DNA of 51,221 bases from a bacterium. GTDB taxonomy: Bacteria > UBP6 > UBA1177 > JAGLDR01. A program made the position numbers and the translations under genes. The stretch is from positions 1 to 51,221 of the forward strand of contig JAGLDR010000027.1 in the NCBI GenBank assembly GCA_023145475.1, given 5' to 3'. The notes below the pieces were generated by a model that saw only the letters and a list, made by a program, of their open reading frames with translations, did no database searches and was not told the DNA's origin. Shown here one piece after another: positions 7,872 to 18,600 of the stretch (its first letter is position 1; the number at the start of each line of letters is the position of its first letter).

Positions 7872-8998
7872 TTTTTATGACCTTGCTTTTCAATATATTT
7901 TTCAAGAAGAATGGTAACTGGTGTCGCAATAAAAATTGACGAATAGGTACCAATCACAACACCGATAGTCATCGCAAGAGCAAAGCCTCGGATAATACCA
8001 CCACCCCAAATCAGTAGGGCAACTAAAACAAAAATAGTCGTTGCTGATGTAAGAAGTGTACGATTCAGTGTCTCATTCAAACTGGTGTTAATCTTCATCG
8101 TGAGATTTGCACCTTTATTTGGATTATCCATATTCTCTCTGATTCTATCGTAAACAACAATTGTATCATTCAGAGAGTATCCAACAATCGTAAGCAGTGC
8201 AGCAACAATCGTCAAATCGAAGGTAATTCCAAGCAAAACAAAGATACCAAGCGTAATTGAAACATCGTGAATCAACGCAACAACAGCACCCGGAGAGAAC
8301 TGATAGTTAAAACGCAAAGCGATGTATAACAAAATGGCAATCAGTGCATACAAAAGCGACATAAAGGCATCAACTCGAAGTTGTTTTCCAACCTTTGGAC
8401 CAACTGCCTCAAGACGAAGGAGTGTCGGCGCAACCTTTAAAGTAGTCGTAAGTGAAGAGATTAACTTGTTAGAGATACCAACCAACAAAATGCGGTAAAT
8501 ATATCTGTCACCCATCTGCTTATATTCAATTTTTCCAGCAAGAGGCAACTTGTGTTTTTCGCCAACTGTTTTCAGCATTGTTTGATCAACACCTTTGTCA
8601 AACCAGAGCTCTATTCTATCGCCAACTTCACTGTCATAGTGCTTGTTAATCAACTTGGTGCCAGCAATTTTTGACTCAACATCTTTGATGTAAGCCTTAA
8701 TTTGCACATCATTAACAAGAGATATCTTGGGAAGTCGAATAAGAAATTCATCAGATTTCCCTTCAAACTGTTGAATCTCCATCTTTCCATACTCTGAAAG
8801 TGCTTGGCGAACTTGCCCAATTGTTGCACCATCTATACGAACTTGCAACTCTGTTCCACCTGCGAAATCGACACCATAGGTCAACCCCTTCACAAAGAAG
8901 AGCAAGAGGCTCAAAGTTACGATAACAGCCGAAATTATTCCAAAGGTCTTAAACCAACGATAAAAAGGAATAACTGGCGTCTTTTTAAACAATCTCAT
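7868..8998 (-). CDS. secF: Protein translocase subunit SecF
   Basis: A 376-residue inner membrane protein which with SecD uses the proton-motive force to help complete SecYEG/SecA protein export. It has one N-terminal transmembrane helix followed by GLTYGVDFAGGTELQVR (the SecF signature), a periplasmic domain to about residue 185, and five C-terminal helices. DTIVVYDRIRENM is the conserved cytoplasmic/TM4 motif. It is somewhat longer than E. coli SecF (323) through an enlarged periplasmic part. The gene begins 22 bases after secD ends and overlaps recJ by an ATGA. Confidence 0.96.
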   Translation of the reverse strand: MRLFKKTPVIPFYRWFKTFGIISAVIVTLSLLLFFVKGLTYGVDFAGGTELQVRIDGATIGQVRQALSEYGKMEIQQFEGKSDEFLIRLPKISLVNDVQIKAYIKDVESKIAGTKLINKHYDSEVGDRIELWFDKGVDQTMLKTVGEKHKLPLAGKIEYKQMGDRYIYRILLVGISNKLISSLTTTLKVAPTLLRLEAVGPKVGKQLRVDAFMSLLYALIAILLYIALRFNYQFSPGAVVALIHDVSITLGIFVLLGITFDLTIVAALLTIVGYSLNDTIVVYDRIRENMDNPNKGANLTMKINTSLNETLNRTLLTSATTIFVLVALLIWGGGIIRGFALAMTIGVVIGTYSSIFIATPVTILLEKYIEKQGHKK

Positions 8999-9020
8999 TA
9001 TCTATCTCCTTCCTTACAGC

Positions 9021-10748
9021 TTAAACAGAAAACTTTTTATAACCGATTTTGTGCAAGAAATGAAAAATCATTCTTGTTACAAAAATCGCCGTAAACATAC
9101 TACTAATGATACCAAGCAGCAAGGTGATTGCAAAGCCCTTTATTGGTCCACTTCCAAAATTCCAAAGGACAAATGCTGCAATTGCCGTCGTGAGATTAGC
9201 ATCAAAAATTGCTGACCACGCCTTGTCATATCCCGCATTAAGTGCCACAGTAAATGATTTGCCTGCTCGCAACTCCTCTCTGACTCTTTCAAAGATAATA
9301 ACATTCGCATCGACCGCCATACCAATCGTCAGAACAATACCTGCAATTCCAGGGAATGTCAGCGTTGCGCCAAACAGAGCGAGTCCAGCAAGCACAAAAA
9401 CGATATTCAAAAAGAGTGCAAAATCAGCAACCAATCCAGCAATGCCATACCAAAAAACCATAAAGAGAACAACCAAAAGGAAGCCAATCATAACAGACAT
9501 CTTTCCTTTTTGGATAGAGTCAGCACCAAGACTTGGACCAACTGTCCTGTTCTCCTCAAAAGTAACAGGAGCAGGAAGAGAGCCAGCTCTCAAAACAAGC
9601 GCCAAATCTTTTGCCTCTTGGAACATAGCATTGTAACCACCTGAAGAGTTCAGAGTTATCATCGCTTGTCCACCAGAAATTTTTGATTGAATAACTGGGG
9701 CAGAATTGACCTTATTATCAAGAACGATTGCCATCTTTCTTTTGGTAAATTTATCAGTAACTTCACCAAAAATACGAGCACCGTTTCTATCGAAGTTCAT
9801 ACTAACATATGGTTGATTTTTCTGTTGATCGATACTTACTCGAGCATCAGTTAACATCGCACCAGTAAGATATACGGCACGATTCATCAGATAGCCAGTA
9901 TAGCTTTTTTCGCCAGTTGCAAGAACTTTCTCTTCAAGTAAGAACTCCGTGCCTTCTGGAGCCTTCACTCGGTTATTTAAGAAATCAAGCAACAAATCTC
10001 TATCACTACTAGTAGCTGACTTATAGGCAAAAACATTGCCCTCTTTGTCTCCGCCACGCGATTGATGGATAGCGATACCTTCAGGAGTTTCACCTTGGTA
10101 GTTTCCTACAGGATCTTTATCCTCGGCAACGATACGAAACTCAAGCTGAGCAGTCTGTCCAATGATACTTCTTGCTCGTTGAATATCTTTGTAGCCTGGC
10201 AACTGAATCAAAATGTTGTTGTTACCCTGCTTTTGTACAAGCGGCTCTTTCAAGCCAAGCTCATCAATTCTGTTACGCAGAGTCTCTAACGCTTGATCTA
10301 TCGCACTCTGTTTCACACGATTTGCCTCTTCTTCACGCATTTTCAGCGTGTAGATATTCCCTGAAACAGCAACGCGTCTCAAATCACGGTAGTAGTCAAG
10401 AACTTCGTCCTTAAACTTATCTTTGTCTACACCATCGGCAACTTCAACTTGAATAGAGAGATTTTCAGAGCTCACTTTGACAGATTTAAATGCAATCTTT
10501 TGATCTTCTAATCGCATACGAATCTCATCACTACGACGATCCATCTTGTCTTGTAGTGCCTTCTCTGAGTCAACACTCAAAAGAAAGTGAATACCACCCT
10601 TTAAATCCAATCCAAGGCTGATGCCTTCGTTAATGTTTGACATCCAAGGATAATTCTTGTTTCCCATAAATGTCGGCAAAAGCGCAACTACCGCTGCTAC
10701 AATAAGCAGGAGAGTAACTATCGCTCTCCCTGTCCAATTCTTTTCCAT
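9021..10748 (-). CDS. secD: Protein translocase subunit SecD
   Basis: A 575-residue inner membrane protein, partner of SecF in the Sec accessory complex. Visible features are the first transmembrane helix (IVTLLLIVAAVVALLPTF), the signature GISLGLDLKGGIHFLL, the P1 periplasmic domain with DELGLKEPLVQKQG and ILIQLPGY, and five C-terminal helices with MAVDANVIIFERVREEL containing the conserved Asp for proton transfer. The length is close to E. coli SecD (615). It lies 49 bases downstream of yajC in the canonical yajC-secD-secF order. Confidence 0.97.
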   Translation of the reverse strand: MEKNWTGRAIVTLLLIVAAVVALLPTFMGNKNYPWMSNINEGISLGLDLKGGIHFLLSVDSEKALQDKMDRRSDEIRMRLEDQKIAFKSVKVSSENLSIQVEVADGVDKDKFKDEVLDYYRDLRRVAVSGNIYTLKMREEEANRVKQSAIDQALETLRNRIDELGLKEPLVQKQGNNNILIQLPGYKDIQRARSIIGQTAQLEFRIVAEDKDPVGNYQGETPEGIAIHQSRGGDKEGNVFAYKSATSSDRDLLLDFLNNRVKAPEGTEFLLEEKVLATGEKSYTGYLMNRAVYLTGAMLTDARVSIDQQKNQPYVSMNFDRNGARIFGEVTDKFTKRKMAIVLDNKVNSAPVIQSKISGGQAMITLNSSGGYNAMFQEAKDLALVLRAGSLPAPVTFEENRTVGPSLGADSIQKGKMSVMIGFLLVVLFMVFWYGIAGLVADFALFLNIVFVLAGLALFGATLTFPGIAGIVLTIGMAVDANVIIFERVREELRAGKSFTVALNAGYDKAWSAIFDANLTTAIAAFVLWNFGSGPIKGFAITLLLGIISSMFTAIFVTRMIFHFLHKIGYKKFSV

Positions 10749-10797
10749 CGAACACTCCTGTTAACAATGCCTCAAAGGCATCTATATCATAAAAAAA

Positions 10798-11160
10798 CTA
10801 ATCCTTACCCTCTTCTGATTGCTCTGCAACCATGCCGGTAATCACATTGCGTTCAAACACAACGGTAACCTTTGGAGCAATCTCAATCTTCATGGTGGTA
10901 TCGCGAACTTCAACGATTTTACCACGCATTCCACTTGTTGTGGTAACCATATCTCCCTTTCGCAGCGTACTCAACATCTCTTGATGTTTTTTCTGCTGTT
11001 TTTTTTGTGGCATAATAACCAAAAAATAAAAGATACCAAAAATCAAGACCATCGGCAAAACAAATCCGGTCAACATCTCGCTACCGCCCGACTGACCAAC
11101 AACTGAATCATTCAATAATTTCAATGTGTTAAATAACAAAGCAAACTCCTTCTCGTTTAT
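10798..11160 (-). CDS. yajC: Preprotein translocase accessory subunit YajC
   Basis: A small single-pass membrane protein associated with SecDF. The transmembrane segment VLPMVLIFGIFYFLVIMPQ is followed directly by KKQQKKHQEML and the conserved LRKGDMVTTTSGMRGKI beta-domain. The family length is about 85-120 residues. The ATG at 11160 gives 120 residues. An alternative TTG start at 11136 is well placed behind AGAAGGAG and may be the true one (112 residues). An ATG at 11208 lies upstream of the predicted promoter boxes and is rejected. Confidence 0.9.
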   Translation of the reverse strand: MNEKEFALLFNTLKLLNDSVVGQSGGSEMLTGFVLPMVLIFGIFYFLVIMPQKKQQKKHQEMLSTLRKGDMVTTTSGMRGKIVEVRDTTMKIEIAPKVTVVFERNVITGMVAEQSEEGKD

Positions 11161-11183
11161 CATAAAGCCCAGAAAGCGCTGAT

Positions 11184-11212
11184 ACAATAGCACAAAGACT
11201 CCTATCAAGCAA
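11184..11212 (-). promoter_or_regulatory. Sigma70-type promoter for the yajC-secD-secF-recJ-HIT run
   Basis: On the minus strand: TTGCTT (11212-11207), 17-bp spacer, TATTGT (11189-11184). It lies between the alpha-oxoamine synthase stop and yajC, so the housekeeping genes need not depend on PKS transcription. Confidence 0.5.
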
Positions 11213-11253
11213 GAATTTAATTACAAGGTGTCAGAGTAGATGCTTTCGTTAGA

Positions 11254-12618
11254 TTAATGAGATAAAAAATCGAATTTTTCAGCGGCTTCAATCAGCACTT
11301 TTGCAGCATATTCAATCTGCTCTTTTGTATGCTCTGAGGTAACAAAAAGACGAATCCTCGCCTCACCTTTAGGAACGGCAGGAAAGTTCATCGGCTGACC
11401 ATCAAGCCCGTTGCGTTGCAACCAATCACTCAGCTCAAGGGTTTTGGTCTCATCACCATAGACAACGGGGACAATCCACGATGTTGTGTTAAGAAGGTTA
11501 ACCTTGTCTTGCAGCAGCTCTCTGATAAGTGTTACATTCTCTCTAATTCTCTTGCGTCGTGCATCACCATCTGCACTCCTCCCAAGCTCAAGTGCCTTAT
11601 GTGCAGCACCAATAATAGCCGGAGGAATAGCCGCCGAGAACATCCGACTGCGAGCATACCAGTTTACATATCTTGTTATCTCTTTCCTTGCAATCAGTGT
11701 TCCGCCAACCGAGCAAAATGCTTTAGAAAAGGTAATAATGAAAAGGTCAACTTGATCAAGAACGCCCTGCTCCTCTGCAACACCACGACCGTTTTCCCCA
11801 GCAATCATAATTGAATGAGCTTCATCAACAAGCGAAAATGCATCATATCTTTTTGCCAATTCAACAACGCCTTTGATGTTTCCTCTATCGCCATCTGCAC
11901 TGTAAACGCCCTCAATACAGATAAGTTTTCTTACTTTATCTTTTTCAATCGTTTTGAGAATTCTTTCCAAATCCTCCATATCATTATGCTTAAAAAGACG
12001 CATTTGCGCACCTGAAAGGGCTGCACCCTCCATAAGTGATGCATGTGCGGTCTCATCAAGAATAATATAACTTCCTGGCTTCATAAAAGAAGAGATTGTA
12101 CCAGTATTGACTGCGTATCCCGATGAAAAGAGGCTTATGCCGTGCGTTTTAGTCGAAAAACCCATAAAATCAATCAAAGATTTCTCAAAATCATCGTGAA
12201 GTTGAAATGTTCCACTGATAACAGGAGAACTTGCGGCACCTGTTCCGTATCTTTCAATCGCCGCTTGGGAGGCCTTCTTCACCTCTGGATGATAGCCATA
12301 TCCAAGATAGTTATAGCTTGAGAAGTTGACCATCGTCAACTCTTTCCCATCTTCTCTAATCAGCTCAATCTGCTCTTTTTGCTCATGTTGCCGAGGCGAC
12401 TCAAAGGCATAGAGAGCATTCTCCTGCGCCTTATCAACCCATGCACTGAACTGCTTAATCTCTTGCAAATCGGGAGAGTTTCCAAGGGCAAACATATCAT
12501 AGGTTTGCTTCTTAAAATCTGAGGGTATCTCAGCAACTTGCACCGCTGATGTCTTCTGTTTCTTTTCAAGCATTTTCTTGCGAAGAAGTGCTTTTTTCTC
12601 TGCTAATGATAATGCCAT
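11254..12618 (-). CDS. Alpha-oxoamine synthase family PLP enzyme (AONS/KBL/serine palmitoyltransferase-like), PKS partner
   Basis: A 454-residue fold-type I PLP enzyme. The family condenses an amino acid with an acyl thioester, losing CO2, to give an alpha-amino ketone (8-amino-7-oxononanoate, 3-ketosphinganine, 5-aminolevulinate). Seen: NFSSYNYLGYGYHP, the substrate/PLP residues in LVDEAHSIM, the PLP lysine Lys299 in TFSKAFCSVGG, and the C-terminal MNFPAVPKGEARIRLF. About 60 extra residues at the N-terminus (a basic, helical MALSLAEKKALLRKKML and following) are absent from short BioF and could dock to the PKS. The start at 12618 is one base after the PKS stop, with AGGAG inside the PKS end, so the two are translationally coupled. 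No other biotin gene is nearby, which argues against BioF. The amino acid used cannot be read from sequence. Confidence 0.88.
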   Translation of the reverse strand: MALSLAEKKALLRKKMLEKKQKTSAVQVAEIPSDFKKQTYDMFALGNSPDLQEIKQFSAWVDKAQENALYAFESPRQHEQKEQIELIREDGKELTMVNFSSYNYLGYGYHPEVKKASQAAIERYGTGAASSPVISGTFQLHDDFEKSLIDFMGFSTKTHGISLFSSGYAVNTGTISSFMKPGSYIILDETAHASLMEGAALSGAQMRLFKHNDMEDLERILKTIEKDKVRKLICIEGVYSADGDRGNIKGVVELAKRYDAFSLVDEAHSIMIAGENGRGVAEEQGVLDQVDLFIITFSKAFCSVGGTLIARKEITRYVNWYARSRMFSAAIPPAIIGAAHKALELGRSADGDARRKRIRENVTLIRELLQDKVNLLNTTSWIVPVVYGDETKTLELSDWLQRNGLDGQPMNFPAVPKGEARIRLFVTSEHTKEQIEYAAKVLIEAAEKFDFLSH

Positions 12619-12619
12619 C

Positions 12620-15600
12620 CTATTCCCCTTTCTCCTCTTCTGCTGCAAGTAAAGCGTCTATTTCCTCTTCACTCATATCATCAAGAGAGCCAAGAATCTC
12701 ATCCTCTTCTGTGATAATTTTTGGAAGCTGTTGGTCTGCCATCTGCATAATCGTTGGACCGTTCAGCAACTCCATACTGGTTATTGAAAGTCCAAACTCT
12801 GCTTGAATGGTACTACTCAGCTCAAGCGTCATCAATGAATCAACACCGAGGTTACTAATACTTTCGTTCATATCGATTTTGTCTGCTTGAAATTTAAGTA
12901 CGCGGGCAAAAACACCTCGCAACTTTTCAGCAACCAGTGTCAATCTCTCCTCTGGGTCTACAGCGAGCAACTCTTCTGTGAGTGCCGCAAGCTCTTCATT
13001 CAGCTCATCTCCACCGCTATTTTGCTCTGCAAGAATCGCAAAGCGACTCCCCTGTGCAGCGCGAGTGTTTGCCTGAAGCCATGTCGCCCAATTTATATCA
13101 AAAAGACCGACTTGACTCTCTTCTTGATGAGAGAGAATCAAATCAAGTGCATTAAGAACGGTATCGGTTGAGAGTCCATAAATACCTGATGCAGCTAAAA
13201 TATCCTCTAAATCATCATCACGAGAGACAACACCCGTTTCAGATAAAACGCCCCAGTTAATTGTCTGTGCAGGCAGATTAAGAGACTTTCTATACCACGC
13301 AAAGCTATCAAGCCATGCATTTCCCGCAACATAGTTTGCTTGACCGTTGTTTCCAACTAGCGAGGATATTGAACTGAAGTTAACAAAGAAATCGAGTGCA
13401 ATTCCAAGCTCCTGAGTCGCTGTATGAATGTTCCACGCACCCATAATTTTTGGTGTCAACACCTTTTTGAATATATCTCTATCTAAATTGACAAGAAAGC
13501 CATCTTCAAGCACCATCGCACCGTGAAAAACACCTTTAAGTGGCGCTTTTTTACTGTTTGCACGCACGATAACAGCGTGCATCTTTTCACTGTCCGCAAC
13601 ATCAACAGCCTCAACGACAACCTCTGTTCCTCGAGATTCCATCTCAGCTATTGCCTCTTTTGCCTCTGCACTCTTTGCACCACTTCTTGAAAGCAGTGAG
13701 AGACGAGTTGCCCCTGCCTTGCTCAACCAACCAGCAATTGCAAGTCCAAGCCCGCGTGTTCCGCCAGTAATCATATAGGTTGCATCTTCAGCAAGCCACT
13801 CTTTATCTTTATGCACGGTTGCTTCAACATCACAGGTAGTAAAATTGACAATAACCTTACCAATTTGTCGTGATTGTCCAAGAAAACGGAAGGCATCTCC
13901 AATCTCATTTGCTTGAAAAACTTTCACAGGATCTTTGCTGTATGTGCCATTTTCAAAGTTTGTGACAATCTCTTCCATCATCGATTTAATGGTGTCTTGT
14001 CGGTCGTTAAACATACGATCAATATCAATACCCGCAAAGGTGATATTTCGGTTGAAGTTATTCATTGGCAAGCCAGTATTTTCTGTGATATCTTTTTTAC
14101 CAATCTCAACAAAACGGCCATAAGGTGCAAGAAGATAGAAACTTTCAATCATCGTATCACCAGAGATTGCATTGATAACGACATCAACACCCTTACCGCC
14201 AGTATCTCTTTTGATGTGATCTATAAAATCAAGAGAGCGACTATCGTAGACATGCTTAATGCCAAGAGATCTCAAATAGTCTCGTTTTTCGTCGTTTCCA
14301 GCAGTTGCATATATCTCTGCACCTATCTCTTTTGCGACTTGGACAGCAGGAAGACCAACGCCGCCTGTCGCATTGTGAATCAAAATCTTTTCGCCCTTTT
14401 CAAGACGGCCAGCATATTCGATTGCCCGTTTTGCAGTCAAAAAGCCGATAGTATTTGTCGCCTCTTCCATTGTCAAAGTCGACGCTTTAGGAATAACATA
14501 AAAATCAGGAACTGTTGCGTATGTTCTAAAGCCACCACCAACAATTGGTGTTACCACTTCATCCCCTACCTTCCATCTCGTCACCCCTGTACCAACAGCA
14601 ACAACATGGCCAGAGACCTCCATCGCAATTCCATTCCCAAAATAGGTATCTTCGAGTGCTTTTGGATTAATCTGTCCATACACCTTGAGCAAATCTTTAA
14701 AATTAAGAGATGCAGAGTGGATACGAATCTCTATTTCGCCCTCTTGTGGCACGACGCGCTCTGTCTGTCTGAATTCAAAACTATCCAAATTTCCAGGCTG
14801 TGTAATATCGGCAACCAGTGGCATATCTGTTGATACTGTCTCAACAGAAACTGTGGTATCTTCAATTGCACTTCCCACTAAACGGCGAATAAATCTGCGA
14901 GAACCTCTCACAACGATATCTGAATCGCCCTCCTTCGAAAGTGCCTCTTCAACAATGTGAAGAGCATCTGAAAGAGCAGCAATATCAACTGAACGACAAG
15001 TCAACTGTGGATGTTCATTCTCAACAAGTTGCCCAAGTGAGGTCAGCGCAGTTGTTATAAGAGAGAATGAGTCGTCAACTTCAAAAGGCTGTCCATTTTT
15101 TGTAACCGTTGTAATGGTTAACTCTCTGGTAATTTCATTTGCTGCAAATGCTTGAACAGTATAGGTAAGTGGCATTAGAGCATCTGTTATCAACTCAATA
15201 TCGACATCATTCCCGACCTCTTTTGTCGCGGTCAAATCAATGAGCGTATCAAAAGGCTTTGATTTCAACAGTGCAAAAAGCTCTTTAAAACTTTCGGATG
15301 AAACTGCATCAAGAGTAAAAAGAGTATCAGAAACAGCTGCTGTTTTTTCACCCATATCAACACGGTAGAATGAAGTTCCTTTCTGTTTTAGCTCATCGGT
15401 AACAGCTGCGGTCAACGCCTCTTCACCTGCCAAAACAACAACGCCAGAAGAGAGAGCAGCACTCTTATCAAACTTTTTCTCTTCCCACTCTACTGCATAA
15501 ATCAACTTATCAAGTGCACCCTCTTTTGCCTTCTCAGCGCGAGGAATCACTTGACACTTTAAATTGTCAACATGAGCAAGTACAACACCGTTATCATCAA

Positions 15601-18600
15601 CAAGGGTGATATTTCCCCAAATCGCACTCTCTGTCTGCTTAGTTATTTCACCAAAACTGTAACATTTACGCCCAGGAGCTGAAATCAAACTCAACCGATC
15701 GATAGTAACAGGAACAAATGGATCAGAGGAGCCATCATCATCAGAAACAATGGCAATCAGTGATTGAAAAGAGGCATCTAAAATAGTCGGATGAAGTAAA
15801 TACTCACCTTTTGTATCTTCCATCTCTTCGTGTGCTTCAATGCGAGTTAACACCTGTTTGTGGTTGGTATAAATCTCTTTTACTGGTCTAAACCATGGTC
15901 CATAGTTAAGCCCTTGATCATCTAAATCACGATAAAACTTCTCTGCATCAATCTCTGTATTTAACTCAAACTTCAGTTCATCAATTGCGAGCTTCTCAAA
16001 GGGTGTCGTCCGTGACTTCTCAATAATACGCCCTGTTGCGTGAAGCTTCCACGAACCATCTTCATCAAGTCTATCTTTGCTGTGCATCGAAAACTTTTGT
16101 GATTCAGAGTTGAAGCTGCTCATCAACATTGGCAAAGTATTCGGCTGAATTGCAAGCACATTATGAAGTGTAATATCGGTAATAGTTGCGGCAACTTCAC
16201 CAAAAATATTATGATGCATTGCAAGAGCCGCATCACAATATCCAGCACCTGGGAAAATGGTCATTCCATCAACTTTGTGATCAGGAAGATAGGGAAGAAG
16301 ATGTTTGTTTACCTCAACTTGCCATGTTGGATTTGGTGTCCGTAACCACTCGTTAAAATAGATATATCCTGGTCGTCCAAGACGATCCTCTCGTGATCGA
16401 GCACTCTCTTGCCAATAGATATCTCTCTGCCAAGGATAGGAGGGCAAATCAATAAAGTGACCTTTCGTTGGTAACAGTTTTTCCCAATCAGGCGAATGGC
16501 CAATGGTATGCATCGTGCCAAGTGAGGCATAATAGGTATTGCGCTCTTCGAGTTTTCTATTCAGTGTCTGTACGGTTTCAGCTTGTGCTCCAAGCTCTGC
16601 AACCACCTCTTTAATTGAGTTTTTAAGCACTGGATGTGGTCCAACCTCTACAAAATCACAACTTTCAAGATTCGCAAGAATAGAGCGAATACCATCAGCA
16701 AAACGAACACTTCCGCGAGCGTTATGCCACCAGTAATCTGCGGTTATCTCTTTTCCATCTATCATTTTTCCTGTTACGGTCGAATAGAGTGGCGTCGTTG
16801 TTGTCTGTGGTTTTAACTTTTTAAGAACAGAAAAAAGTTCATCGTGAATTGGATCCATATGAGATGAGTGGTAGGCAACCTCAACTTTTAACGCACGGTT
16901 AAAAACGCCTCTCTTATCTAAATTTTCACCAATTTTCTTTAATGATGATTCATTTCCGGAGAGTGTTACCGCTGTCGCACTGTTGATTGCGGCAATCGAA
17001 ACATCATTATATGTGGCTATCTCTGCCATTGCGTCTTGCTCTGAAAGACCAATTGCAATCATTCCACCACCTTGATTTGCCACACTCTGCTGGAGACGGC
17101 TGCGGTGATAACTGACAAGTACACCATCTTCAAGTGAGAGTGCACCCGAAAGATAGGCCGCTGAAACCTCGCCAACACTGTGGCCAATTACTGCATCAGG
17201 CACAACACCGTGTGATTCAAGAAGAGCGGCAATGCCAGCTTGAATAACAAAGTTTGCCGGTTGAGCAATACGAGTTTGAGACATATTTGTTGACTTCTCA
17301 TCCTTCATCATCTCTTCAAGGATAGACCAGCCACTATACTTCTTAAAAAGAGCATCACACTTATCAACAACAGTACGGTAAACATCCTCTGTTTCATAGA
17401 GCTCACGCCCCATATTCCACCACTGAGGACCCATACCTGTACAGACAAAGACAAGTGGTTTTTTATCAAGTGAACTCATCTGAAATGAGACCGCTTTCTC
17501 TGCCATGCCATCTTTTCCGTACGCTTTCAGTGAGGCAATCAAATCCTCTCTTGAGTCAGCAACAATTGCCAAACGGTTTTTATGGTGCGAACGGCGAGTA
17601 CTTACACTATAGACAAAATCTGTCATCGTAACATCTTTATCATTAAGCACATTAACATAGTTTAAAGCCTGCTGACGCAGTGCATCATCGCCCCGTGCGG
17701 AGACAGGAACAAGCCATTTATGCCCATCTTCAAGCGTTACATCAACAGGAGGAATTTCCTCAATCTGAGGCGCTGTTGAAAGCAGTGCATGTGCATTCGT
17801 TCCACCATATCCAAAAGAGTTGACGCTACTATAAACGATACCTTCTGTTGGAAGTGGCTCAGGTTTTACTGGCACTTGCAATCTAATATTTTCAAAATCC
17901 ACTGCTGGATTTGGTGTGTTAAAGTGAATATTAGGCGCAACCACTCGGTGTTTCATCGTAAGAGCGGCTTTGATAATACCCGCAACACCTGCACCAGCTT
18001 CCATATGACCAATATTACTTTTGATTGAGCCAACCCACGCTTTATCATCAACATCACGCACTTCTTGAAAGACTGCGTTTAGTGCATTCAATTCTGCTGG
18101 ATCACCTGCTTTTGTCCCTGTTCCATGTGCTTCAACATAGGCAACATCTTTTGCCGAGACACCTGCTCTTCCATATACTTCACGCACTAACTCTTCCTGT
18201 GCTACTGGGTTTGGCAGTGAAATACCAGCTGTTTGACCATCTTGATTTGCGCCAGTTTCAATAATAACGGCATCCACTCGGTCACCATCTTCAAGCGCCT
18301 TTGCAAGTGGTTTCAGGACGATAAACCCAGCACCTTCAGCGCGGGTATATCCATTTCCTTCACCATCAAATGCTTTACAACGGGCGTGAGTACTTAAAAA
18401 GCCACCTTTACACATCGCAATCGGATAATCAGGCTTTAACATAATGTTTACGCCACCAACAAGTGCCATATCACAGTCACCGTTTCTCAGACTTTGAACG
18501 GCATAGTGCGTTGCAATAACCGATGATGAACAGGCAGTATCCATTGTTACTGCGGGTCCACGCAAGTTGTACATATATGAAATTCTATTGGACATAATAA

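Noticed and set aside
11254-12618. Calling the PLP enzyme BioF (biotin synthesis)
   Set aside because: It has an N-terminal extension, is coupled to a PKS, and has no biotin genes near it.
13874-14833. 319-codon open frame on the plus strand inside the PKS
   Set aside because: It is antisense to the intact ER region, with no ribosome binding site and a composition unlike a real protein.
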